64,000 bases of DNA, from positions 186,001-250,000 of the forward strand of contig NW_027307663.1 in assembly GCF_964275005.1 (NCBI RefSeq), written 5' to 3'. The position numbers were made by a program, and so were the translations under genes. The stretch's first letter is position 1; each line of letters begins with the position of its first letter. Below, piece by piece: positions 1 to 9,502 of the stretch. The stretch is from Diadema setosum (Eukaryota; Echinodermata; Echinoidea; Diadematoida; Diadematidae). Below the pieces are notes generated by a model. It was not told the origin of the DNA, did not search any database, and saw only the letters and a program-made list of their open reading frames with translations.

Positions 1-1610
1 GATTTTCAAGAGGGGTAGTAAGGCAGATGGAAAAAACTATAGGCCAGTAAGCTTAACCAGTGTGGTGTGTAAGTTGTTTGAAAGCCTGCTGAGAAAGCAA
101 GTTGTTAATCATCTCCAAAGGAATGATCTTCTTTCTGATCATGAGCATGGTTTCATTGCTGGGCGGTCATGCATGACAAACTTGTTGGAAGTGTTGGATG
201 AATGGACACAAATACTAGAAGAGGGTGGTACTGTTGATGTTGTGTATATGGATCTAATGAAAGCTTTTGATACCGTTCCCCACCAGCGCTTGCGCTGTAA
301 ATTGGAGGCATATGGCATTCAGGGCAAAGTCCTTGCTTGGATTAGATCTTTTTTACTTGGCAGACGCCAAAGGGTCGTGGTCAGTGGTCAGAAATCAGGT
401 TGGTCAGCTGTCTCAAGTGGAGTACCACAAGGGAGTGTACTTGGCCCGATTCTGTTTGTAGTGTACATAAATGACCTCCCAACATGTGTTCGGTCTAGCT
501 CAAAACTCTTTGCAGATGACACAAAGTTGTATGTGCGCTCAGATAAGCCAGGAGCTACTGAGCAGCTGCAAGAGGACTTAGAGGCACTTGAGTCATGGGC
601 AGATAGATGGCAGCTTCGTTTCCACCCTGACAAATGTGTTGTAATGAAAATTGGTCGGTCATGTTCAGACTCCCAATATGTCATGAAGAAAGGGTCTGAC
701 ACAATTGTCTTGGCTCAAACAAAAGCTGAGAAGGATTTGGGTGTTTTAGTGGACTCACAATTGACATTCAAGGACCATATTTCCCAAGCTGTTGCAAAGT
801 CAAATAAGCTGTTAGGAATTATTAGGAGATCCTTTGTATATTTGGATGAGGATACTGTTAAGCTCTTGTTTAAAGGCATTGTGAGACCCATCTTGGAATA
901 TGGTCAAGCTGTGTGGTCACCTTTCAAGCTAGGTGAACAAAGAAGACTTGAAAGTGTTCAGAGAAGGGCGACTAAAATGATTCCGGGGATTAGGCATTTG
1001 TCCTACTCTGAACGTCTACGCCACCTTTCACTGCCATCTCTCAGTTACAGGCGAAAAAGAGGGGACATGATTGATGTGTACAAGTATCTACATGGACACT
1101 ATCACACAAAGGTTGACATGTTCTCTCATAATAGTAATGGACGAACACGTGGTCATTCTATGAAACTGGGAAAACGGTTTGCAAGGTTAGATGTCAGAAA
1201 GTATTTCTTTGCTAACAGAGTTGTTGGTATGTGGAACTCTCTCCCAGAAGAAGTGGTCTCTGCTTGTTCCATAAATGCCTTTAAGAATAGGCTAGACAAG
1301 CACTGGAAAGGTGTTGTGTTTGCTTATGACTGATTGGGATAGTCATTACATGTATGTGTATTGGTACATAATACTAGTACATGCTCTTGGTCTTCAGTAG
1401 CTGTCAACTCCTGCCATACACTGTAGGTCATTTTTGGTAATAACACAAATACGCAATAGAAGTTGAGCTGTTAATAAATAGAAGGGTAACAGCGCTGGAC
1501 AATTGCTTGATTGGAAAGAGAGCATCAAGAGAGAACTCTACCTGATCGATGAACAGGCTCTGTCCTACACCATCGTTCCGGAAAAGTAAAGTAAAGTAAG
1601 TAAAGTGTGT
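1..1610 (+). mobile_element. CR1/jockey-type LINE, 3' part
   Basis: The window opens inside a non-LTR retrotransposon. The reading frame is open from base 2 to the stop at 1331-1333, followed by about 250 bp of 3' UTR. The copy ends in a short run of GTAAA/AAGT units at about 1583-1610, which is how CR1-like LINEs end instead of a long poly(A). The 5' end, endonuclease and any ORF1 lie outside the window. The exact clade within the jockey/CR1/L2 group cannot be set by eye. Confidence 0.85.
2..1333 (+). CDS. LINE ORF2, reverse transcriptase and C-terminal region (partial)
   Basis: This is the C-terminal 443 residues of a LINE ORF2 protein, which copies element RNA into DNA at the target site. 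The visible part begins with the NYRPVSLTS block of the fingers, continues through YMDLMKAFDTVPH (catalytic Asp), GVPQGSVLGPILF (motif B) and KLFADDTKLY (the FADD catalytic box), and ends with the thumb and the usual C-terminal MWNSLPEEVV segment. There are no internal stops or frameshifts over 1.3 kb, so this copy is young or was recently active. The frame is already open at base 2; a GTG at 62 is not a real start. The endonuclease is upstream of the window. Confidence 0.9.
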   Translation: MFKRGSKADGKNYRPVSLTSVVCKLFESLLRKQVVNHLQRNDLLSDHEHGFIAGRSCMTNLLEVLDEWTQILEEGGTVDVVYMDLMKAFDTVPHQRLRCKLEAYGIQGKVLAWIRSFLLGRRQRVVVSGQKSGWSAVSSGVPQGSVLGPILFVVYINDLPTCVRSSSKLFADDTKLYVRSDKPGATEQLQEDLEALESWADRWQLRFHPDKCVVMKIGRSCSDSQYVMKKGSDTIVLAQTKAEKDLGVLVDSQLTFKDHISQAVAKSNKLLGIIRRSFVYLDEDTVKLLFKGIVRPILEYGQAVWSPFKLGEQRRLESVQRRATKMIPGIRHLSYSERLRHLSLPSLSYRRKRGDMIDVYKYLHGHYHTKVDMFSHNSNGRTRGHSMKLGKRFARLDVRKYFFANRVVGMWNSLPEEVVSACSINAFKNRLDKHWKGVVFAYD

Positions 1611-1614
1611 AGGT

Positions 1615-1740
1615 CTATATGACTAGAAATGTGATTGTTATCTTGTTGAAGTCAGACATTTGTACCGAGTACTGAATTTAATAAGAATTATCTGCTGGGT
1701 GTCGAAATCTGGGTCCTGTCGAAAACTGGTGCACTACTTA
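1615..1740 (+). repeat. dispersed repeat, copy 1 (partner at 35611-35738)
   Basis: About 125 bp beginning with ACTAGAAATGTGATTG and including CTGCTGGGTGTCGAAATCTG matches 35611-35738 in the same orientation with few differences. The copy here runs on into CTTAACAGTTCTTCC. The copy at 35.6 kb is interrupted at the same place by a LINE 3' end. It begins directly after the LINE tail. Family unknown. Confidence 0.75.
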
Positions 1741-2942
1741 ACAGTTCTTCCAAAGCAAAGCAAACAAAATCAATTTTTATCGTAACGAGAGAACTTAAAT
1801 GAAACCCTTGCAAATATATTTTGAACGTTGTAGCCAGCCTCCATGTAGACTCTACTGTCTATGGAAATGGATTAACACTGAAGTTTGTTTCTGACTTCTG
1901 ACGCGCACAAGTTTCACATCGCGCGTGTGATAAAATATTGCACGCTTCTTCTGGTTGACAAATCATGAAACAAATCGCTGAATTCTGCTTTAGAAAAGTT
2001 ACGGTACCTCAAAAATTGGTAGAAAATATCTATTCAAAAGCCATTGTATTTTATGCTTATTTCATGGGATTTTATTGTGTTTGTGGAAGAAAATTTTTAG
2101 TCTGGTCCCACAACTTGTCCAGTCCCACAACGCTTGTGATACTTATCGGAATCTCAATGATCAGCACAAGAACTGGGTCCCACAAAGGTTGATACAATGA
2201 CAACTCCCGGTGGAATGGCATTGTCATAGACCAATGACAAGAATCCAGCTTCCTGATTGCCTGTTGCTATTGAAAGTTGCCATTCCAGCAAGAGTTGCCA
2301 TCCTAACATCTTTAAAAACGGGGCCCAGATCACCAGTCGCACTTAAGTCCTCAACTAAGAACAGCTTTGTAAAACACCTCCCTGCAAGGAAGTAGGCCTA
2401 GGCTAAGTTTATAAGAACTTTTTAGCCCTAACTTAGTAGGCCTAGGTCCTAGTAGTTGTTTGTAAAAATCGGGGTTGGGGGGAATAGACGGATTTTCGTG
2501 TCTAGAACACCTAGAAAACAAATTAGGATGGATGGATCCCCGTTAGGATAGGCCCTAGAATTTCTAGAGAAGTCTAAGATAGTTGGGTGTCCAACACATC
2601 AATGTGTGTTTTTCCCACACATCAGTAGCCAGCTATCAAATGATTGACAATATGTTTTTCTATCAATAAATTTAGGCCTACTGACAATAGAAACGCGTGG
2701 AAAATCGGGGTTTTGTAGTTTAAACTCAGTAATTTAGATTTGTCAATGTTAACATGAAACACTTTAGCAGGGCTTGTTTTTCCATTGTAGACCTAATCTC
2801 GAGCAAGATGCTCAGCTTACATACCTGTCATAGTCATTGCTAGCAAAGCTAGTGTCGTCAGCAGTGTAAATAAGCAAACAATGGCACTATCGCTGTGATG
2901 AGATGAATTGAACTCCATGATACATCCACCATCTTGCGTCGT
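1741..2942. other. no gene seen
   Basis: I see only short random frames, AT-rich sequence and the motif TAGGCCTA, which is scattered through the whole window. There are no convincing exons, RNA genes or terminal repeats. Confidence 0.6.
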
Positions 2943-2965
2943 CATGATCAAAGATAGGGAGCTTT

Positions 2966-3700
2966 CAAAGAGATTTTTCTCCTCCCCACCACTAGAGGGC
3001 GGACTCTACAATGGAGTCAGTGATTTCATGGGGGCCGCCCACAGAACTCTTACACAAGAGTTCTGTGGGGCCGCCGCGCGCCATAGCTCACTTAACAATG
3101 GCGGACTTTGCGTACTATGTATACATTTCTACAGCGCGTATTACGCGAACTTCTGAACTTTTACGCGAGTACCAAAGAGATTTTTCTCCTCCCCACCACT
3201 AGAGGGCGGACTCTACAATGGAGTCAGTGATTTCATGGGGGCCGCCATAGCTCACTTAACAATGGCGGACTTTGCGTACTATGCATACATTTCTACAGCG
3301 CGTATTACGCGAACTTCTGAACCTTTACGCAAGTACGCACTTGATTTTGGCTGCTCCTTGGTTGCTCGTTTGCTAGCGTGTTAGCAAGAGGGGTGAGCCT
3401 ACCGTTGTACCGCCTCGTTGTCATCCAATGCTCCCCTTGCGCTCACAAAACAATAGTACAGGGCGTATGAAGACTCCGCACTCTAGCAGTCACTGGGGAA
3501 AATCTCTTTGGCGAGTACGCACTTGATTTTGGCTGCTCCTCGGTTGCTCCTTTGCTAGCGTGTTAGCACGAGGGGTGACTTGAGCCTACCGTTGTACCGC
3601 CTCGTTGTCATCCAATGCTCCCCTTGCGCTCACAAAACAATAGTACAGCAGGGCGTATGAAGACTCCGCACTCTAGCAGTCACTGGGGAAAATCTCTTTG
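2966..3700. mobile_element. hAT-type MITE (outer copy)
   Basis: The ends are CAAAGAGATTTTTCTCC and, inverted at the right end, CAAAGAGATTTTCCCC. They are flanked by a perfect 8-bp duplication GGAGCTTT at 2958-2965 and 3701-3708, which restores an uninterrupted foldback MITE when removed. The 8-bp duplication and CAAAG termini (the hAT pattern YARNG) point to hAT. There is no coding sequence. A second copy of the same family sits inside it at 3173-3510. Confidence 0.9.
3173..3510. mobile_element. hAT-type MITE inserted into its own family member
   Basis: This is a complete 338-bp copy with CAAAGAG...CTCTTTG ends and an exact 8-bp duplication GCGAGTAC (3165-3172 and 3511-3518). The outer copy resumes in frame with its consensus on either side. 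This explains why the 2.97-3.70 kb stretch first looks like a double tandem duplication. Confidence 0.92.
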
Positions 3701-4154
3701 GGAGCTTTAGATTTTAGACGCACGCGCGGACGTTCAAAGAGATAAAAAAAAAACATGATCTGAGCGTGCGCAGCAACTTGATCCGCACAGATAAATGTTT
3801 TTTTTTTCTCTTTGAACGTCCGCGCGTCTAAAATCTAAAGCTCCCTATTAAATGATAGAGCGCCGCCAAGCGGCGCAAGATCAACCGAAAACACCACCGA
3901 ACTAAAACATAGTGGAATGCGTGTTCACCCAGGAAATACGCAGCCACCAAAACTTGCTACCACCGCCATTTTGATAGGGCAATTTTTCCTTATATGGAGT
4001 GCACGCTATGTGGATCCAACCACTCTCTCATTTTCGATTGTTCATGCACGCGTCATATCGCGCACCCCACCCCCACTTCCTCATCAATCGCGCACGCACT
4101 GGTAACACGGGAGGTATATGGTATGATCAAGGAGGTATGTTCAATTCGGTGTAA

Positions 4155-4403
4155 TAATGGCATAGATAAAAATGGCAGTGGTAAAAATGGCAGAGGTAAA
4201 AATGGCAGAGGTAAAAATGTCAGAGGTAAAAATGTCAGAGGTAATAAAGGCAGAGGTAAATAATTAAGACAGTGGTACAAATGTCAGAGGTAAAGTTGTC
4301 AGTGGTCGAAATGTCAGTGGTCAAAATGCCAGAGATAAAAATGTCATTGATAAAAATTTAGTCGTAGAAATGCAAGATGACGAGGTTAAAGTGACAGAGA
4401 TTT
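4155..4403 (+). repeat. 15-bp tandem array (AATGGCAGAGGTAAA)n, left arm
   Basis: There are about sixteen increasingly degenerate 15-bp units. The best units are at 4170-4265 and they decay inward. Because 15 is a multiple of three, the array stays open as a GRGKN-like peptide, but this is a simple-repeat artefact. Its inverted partner is at 5920-6066. Confidence 0.88.
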
Positions 4404-4919
4404 TATTTTCCTTCATGTTTCTGACACTTTTCTAGCAATACGCGCTTTTCGTGCCTTCTCCTGAAATAATTAAAGCACGGGGGAGACCGGGCAGAAATGG
4501 GACACGGGGAGAAATATAAACTCATGTATATAAGTTGAAAAATGGTCGGCAAGTCAACAATCCAATTATATCAGTATGAGCCTCGGTACACCTGAAAAAG
4601 GACATATTGACTACCATACAGCTCTACAGGTATCTTGTCAGTAAAATATCAAACTTAGATCTCGTAGGTCCTATACTATGTTAATAGGTATTTTAATAAG
4701 TGTGCAAACTTCTGAAAATAAAATTGCTTGATAACAGACATGCAGGTATGAAAAATTGGCAGGGATCTTTTACTGTTTTTGTTATCACTGGGAGAAATTC
4801 AATAGGGCATAGTGTTACATTTCTCCCCGCAGCATATGTAAATCCTACTTTGGTCATGATGGTTATCTAATTTCTCTCCAGGTTGTCTCATTTCTCAGCG
4901 CTTGATGTTCCGTATTCCC

Positions 4920-5190
4920 CCCCCCCCCCCAAATTAGGGGTTAAACAAATCATTAATTACACGAAAATGTTATATATATATATATATAGGGGTATCACAA
5001 AATGCTCTACTAATGTTCCTACACTCCTGTGCTACATACTCTCTCTAAAAAAAAATTGAGTGAAAATATTCACTCTTAAAGGAGTGAATACAAAAAATAG
5101 TGAATTTAGAGTGAAATTGGAGTGAATTTTGAGTGAAAATGTTCATTTTCACTAATTTTGGAGTGACCTCAGGGATCACTCCTAAATCTT
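4920..5190. repeat. C-run, (TA)n and GAGTGAAT-rich segment
   Basis: This holds a run of about 13 C at about 4919, a (TA)n tract near 4971-4987, and at 5053-5180 a cluster of GAGTGAAT/ATTCACTC motifs in both orientations that can pair locally. Nothing is coding here. Confidence 0.6.
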
Positions 5191-5544
5191 TGAACAATGT
5201 AATGAAATATTTTACCAGAGCCTACTGATGTCTGCCGATACATCTAGCTATAGTTTGTTTTTTGCGTTTTGTATTTTTACTTCTATCATGCAGGCCTTGT
5301 GAGAAAGATATAGGCTCCTACGAAACCTGAATGTGAGAAAATAACATAGAACAGGTGAAAAATTAGCGGTTCGCTTCGACAATGTCTCTTTCACTTCTTT
5401 ACACTAAACAGTTCAAAAAATGAAAAACAATGACAATATACTAGCCTGGAAGTGAGCGGAATTCGTTTGTGTAAGAGTGTGTATGTGAGAGTAAATGTTG
5501 TATATCTGCGTATAGAAGTATATATTTATACCAAAAGTGGGTTC

Positions 5545-5548
5545 GTGC

Positions 5549-5580
<32 letters not shown>

Positions 5581-5598
5581 GTATGTTTGTGTGTGTGA
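5545..5598 (+). repeat. (GT)n microsatellite
   Basis: A GTGTGTGT tract with few interruptions lies in the middle of the foldback element. The valine/cysteine and histidine/threonine frames over it are not genes. Confidence 0.9.
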
Positions 5599-5919
5599 TA
5601 ACTTCATTGGGCGAAACAACTTATAGGATTATACTGTTTAAGGGCTATGCAGCATTGTTGAAACCCCCTTCAGTAATAATAATAATAATGATAATTTCCC
5701 ATAGGCCTATACTAGGCTCTTTTTTAGCTGGTTTATTATTCCTCTGAACAGACAGATTACGCCACTGCACTTGAATCAAAATCAGAATAATGAGAGTGCT
5801 GTCATCTTTTTAAAACATAATTCAATAAATATTCTTCAAATCTGCAATTTGGATTTGATAATTTGATAAATACAGTTTGCTCTGGCTAAAGGTCATTATT
5901 CAAAACCTCTTCATACGTT

Positions 5920-6066
5920 TACCTCTGACGAAATCGCTCTCATTACTTCTGACATTTTACCTCTGCCATTTTTTCTTCTGCCATTTTTACCTCTGCCATT
6001 TTTGCCTCTGCCATTTCTACCTCTGCCATTTTACTATGACATTTTTACCTCTGTCATTTTTACCTC
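5920..6066 (-). repeat. 15-bp tandem array, right arm (inverted)
   Basis: About nine units of TTTACCTCTGCCATT form the reverse complement of the array at 4155-4403. Together they form the outer arms of the foldback element. The right arm is shorter, so the arrays have changed length independently. Confidence 0.88.
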
Positions 6067-6930
6067 ACAATTAATCATGTATTTGTAGCCTGTTTGAAAA
6101 ATTCCAGGATATTCTTGTAAATTCCGGGAGTTTTTAGTGTCGATTTCAGGAGGACTGACCTTGAAAAGTGGAAGCACTGATGATATGAAGCAATAAGACA
6201 GACGCAGGATCTTGCCTGCTTTTGATGAGCAACTGAAACTCTGGGCCTAACTTCTTTTAGTGGCGAGTATTATGCCTAAATTAAAGTGCTTATTAATGAA
6301 GAAACTTGATTTATTTACGGTGCATATGTAATTCTAGATTTGATAAAGCAATCTAGAAATTCAACAGCAAAAAAAAAAAAAAAACAAAAAAACAAAAACG
6401 CCGCAAACATGTTAAAAGAACTAATGTGAGTCCTCCGCATAGCCGCCATACAGCCTACACACAGCGCCCGTGCACACATGATTTCGTCGAGCTCTAGACC
6501 CTTTTTATCGACTTTGTCAGACTGGCAAAAGATCGAGAAGTTTAACTCGAAGTTTTGCCAGTGTGACCGCAAACTTTCCACGTAACTTTCCGCCAAACTT
6601 CTCGATCTGTTTGCGGGCTATGTCTCCGAAGCGCAAGGCCATTGTCATGTACAAACGTGCATTGTTATGTCATAATCACTAGCCACTGGACGGCGTACTC
6701 TTGCTTGCGCGCGTACCAGTGGCCCAGTCTGACCGCGCCTAAGCGTGCACTCCATATAAGGAAAAATTGACCTAACAAGATGGCGACGCAACACGGTAAA
6801 TTTGGCTGCACGGTCTCGTGTATGTTGGGAATAGGGACACGCATTCCACTATGTTTTAGTTCGGTGGAAAACACGTACATTAGGGTGTAGTACGCAATGG
6901 AGAGGAACGTCCGCCATTTTAGTAAGCAAG

Positions 6931-9502
6931 TGCCGTTGATCGAGCAACACAGGCGAAGAGGGCCTACAATGCTGCTCGGTGATAAAGTGCGCTCTCTCTC
7001 CATGCTTCTTTTTTTATTTTTTTTTCTCTTGAAGCCTGGCAATTACCTTCTGGACCCATAGTCCAATCCCAAAATAATTGTTAACTTGGTGCCTTTAGGC
7101 TTTAGTGAAGTTTGCATGAAAAGGTGATAAATTTCTGCATGTACATGTATGTACCTTCACTGGCTTTGGACACACAATTTTGCTTGCTTTATAATAAAGT
7201 GTACGTCAGTCATATAATTTTCATTATTTTCACATTTGATTTCAAATTACAACAGATTTTATAGGTCTGATGATGTGATGTGTGGCAGTATGAATGATAC
7301 AGTGTATAAATCACTAATATTATCAGTGAACAGATGTAGTGTAAGTTCAGGACCTTGAAGACCTTGAGTTTCATCGTTGACTTTCATGGTTCCTCGAAAC
7401 TCGCATCTTATCTACAGTAGTTTTTACATTAATGCTTCATGACTGCATGCAACCAGTAGGACTTACAGTGCTCCAATTTGAAAGAAGGTGCATATGTGTT
7501 GACAAGTTACATACAGTAATGTATGACAGAACATCCAGGTTTTATTTGAATGCGTACACATTATGAGTTCATTTTTTTTCTGATGCTGTTCTCGATATCA
7601 TGCCCATTCCAAGTATTTCCATTCCTTTTTGATGTATATCTTAATGGTGTTAAACTTCTCAGCATTTCTGTGTTGAGATCGGGATGAAAGAAAATGTATT
7701 TTCAAAACCAGTTTGAATCAATTTATTAAAAGTAACAAGTGTATGTACCTGACTTTTACTTTTACTTTTGCAATCCAATTGATTTCTTGAAATTTTTCTG
7801 ATGGATTTTGTTGAAGTGTGTGTGTGTGTGTGTGTGTGTTGTGTGTGTGTGTGTGTGTGTACATGTATGTGTGTGCATGCATGCATGTGAGTGTGTGTGT
7901 GTGTTTCCCTAACTTGTTAGGGTATCGGCATTCAACTTTTTTTCCTGGGAGCAGGGTCAATTACAAATCTCTTGCATGTTTCATGATCCAGGGTAATCTA
8001 AGAAAATGAACCAGTAACTCTTCTACAAATAGCACAACACCCCCTCCCAACTACTTGGCTTGGCCAGGGTGGAGTGAGAGGGTGGGGTGAGTTTCCAGAA
8101 GCAGGACAACCTTGCGAGCTGCCTAGCTGGTAAGAAAAAAAAAATTAAAATGGTCGCAAGCAGAGAACAGGTCATAAAATGGTCCAACAATGTTAACTCG
8201 GGGGGGGGGGGGGGGGCGGGTCTTTATTTGTAGTGAGAATTCATTAAAATAGTGGAACAAAGTGATTTATGTATTTATTGGGGGGCAGTTCCCCCCCCCC
8301 CCCAATGACACAAGTTTTATTCATACTGTTAAGTTGGTAAAACTTTAACTAGCAATTTATTAGTGAGAAATAGGGTACAAGACGTGATGTGACTGTCTTC
8401 AAAATTCACCATGTTGCACACTGCAAAACGAATCTGCATACAGTGCATATTATACATTGTATGTGGATCAAGAAGCAATGCAAAAATATATTTGGGACTG
8501 TGCAACTTAAACTAACCTGTATATCAATTGTGCCAACAACAAATATTATAAGGTTGAAGACGTTATCTATTGCGGTATATGGTATTTATAATAGATATTA
8601 TGTAATAAGAATTAACTGAACTTGACATTTTCATACAGTATGTGCGTAAATCTTAAAACAGGACTTTCATACTGGAAAAAGAAACATTTATGCAATTCAT
8701 AGGGCAAAGTCAACATACTGTACTAGTAAATATTATCTTGATGTTGTTACTGTACTTATACTGTTATCCTCCATGTTCAAACAGATTTGTTTTTAGATTT
8801 CCCATGCACAATATGGAGATGTCAATGATATTACAGACTTCAGAAACAAGGTATACATTGCATTGATATTACATGCAACTTCATTACTTGACTGTGGAGC
8901 AACATGTAAGGATGTACATTTTGGGTCTCAATTTCAATATCCTTACAGTCCAAAAACAATTACAAATCGAGAAGTTTCTTTCAATCTTTTTCCATCAAGG
9001 GAAAACGTGGACATTGGGTAAATGTAAACAAAAAAAAAAGAAACAAACTGAACGAACATAATGTACACAATATTTGTTGCGTCATGTTGAAAAGGTGCAG
9101 GAAAAAATAACTGCACAGTGAAAATTGGTGAGTGTTTGCACAACAAATGTTATTTTTCACACATACAGTGGAAACTTCCAAGCTATTAGGCAATCTTGAC
9201 GCGAGGAATACAACTGTTGCAGAGGCAGGCATGTAGTCTCTCACAAACTCTTGAATATCTATGTTATAAGAGGGATAAATGTCAATGTCATCTCTGCATA
9301 CACATGAAGCTTGTAACCGTTCGAGGTTTATCAGCACACATAAATACACCTGTCTGTATAATCAGCCATTACTATAACCCTCAATATGTGAAAGACATTT
9401 TTACATATCAACCTTTGCCCTCAGAAGAAGTGGCATACATCGAAAATTTACATCTGTACAAATATTTTCAGATTCATGGCAAGATAGACTGACGCAACAG
9501 AG
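6931..9502. other. no gene seen; microsatellites and G/C runs
   Basis: This would be the 3' flank of the P-type transposase gene inside the element. It holds (GT)n at 7818-7905, a G18 run at about 8201-8218, a snap-back ATTGGGGGG...CCCCCCAAT at about 8277-8305 and plain AT-rich DNA. No exon or RNA gene is supported. Confidence 0.6.

Larger units (their letters stand above)
2957..3845. mobile_element. foldback MITE with TA target duplication (interrupted)
   Basis: The terminal inverted repeats are about 55 bp. Both ends read GGGAGCTTTAGATTTTAGAC inward, followed by GCGGACGTTCAAAGAGA and an A-run. The left end is split after nine bases by a hAT-type MITE (2966-3700). TA lies at 2955-2956 and 3846-3847. 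Without the insert and one 8-bp duplication the element is about 146 bp. TA duplications fit Tc1/mariner-like MITEs, but the TIR does not identify a family. Confidence 0.8.
3895..6866. mobile_element. 2.97-kb foldback element with 30-bp perfect TIRs and 15-bp arrays (TU-like)
   Basis: Both ends read CACCGAACTAAAACATAGTG inward and stay identical for 30 bp. An exact 8-bp duplication GAAAACAC lies at 3887-3894 and 6867-6874. Further in, subterminal inverted sequence (TTTTTCCTTATATGGAGTGC and its reverse complement) is followed by mirrored 15-bp tandem arrays at 4155-4403 and 5920-6066. The middle has a C-run, (TA)n, GT repeats and no coding sequence. A short relative lies at 19458-19816. The outer arrays of 15-bp units, long inverted repeats, 8-bp duplications and variable middles match what is described for sea urchin TU foldback transposons. 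The hAT superfamily is the likely source of the transposase. Confidence 0.88.
2943..6930 (+). repeat. left terminal module of the P-type element, split by insertions
   Basis: The pieces are 2943-2956, 3848-3894 and 6875-6930. Joined across the two clean target-site duplications, they align at roughly 70% by eye with the reverse complement of 18975-19098. The shared landmarks are CATGAYCAAAGAT, the GC hairpin GAGCGCCGC-nAA-GCGGCGCAAGAT, GTAGTACGyMATGG and CCGCCATTTTAGTAAGCAAG. The hairpin arms GCGCCGC/GCGGCGC are a conserved small dyad. Confidence 0.7.

Noticed and set aside
2966-3700. Simple double tandem duplication
   Set aside because: The exact GCGAGTAC duplication around 3173-3510 shows a self-insertion of the MITE instead.
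4155-4403. Short direct repeats that might suggest a CRISPR-like or coding repeat array
   Set aside because: The units are contiguous 15-mers without spacers, mirrored at 5920-6066 within a eukaryotic foldback element; the open frame is a by-product of the 15-bp period.
5545-7960. Open frames through GT/CA tracts (Cys-Val and Thr-His runs)
   Set aside because: These are low-complexity translations of microsatellites with no domain or splice signal.
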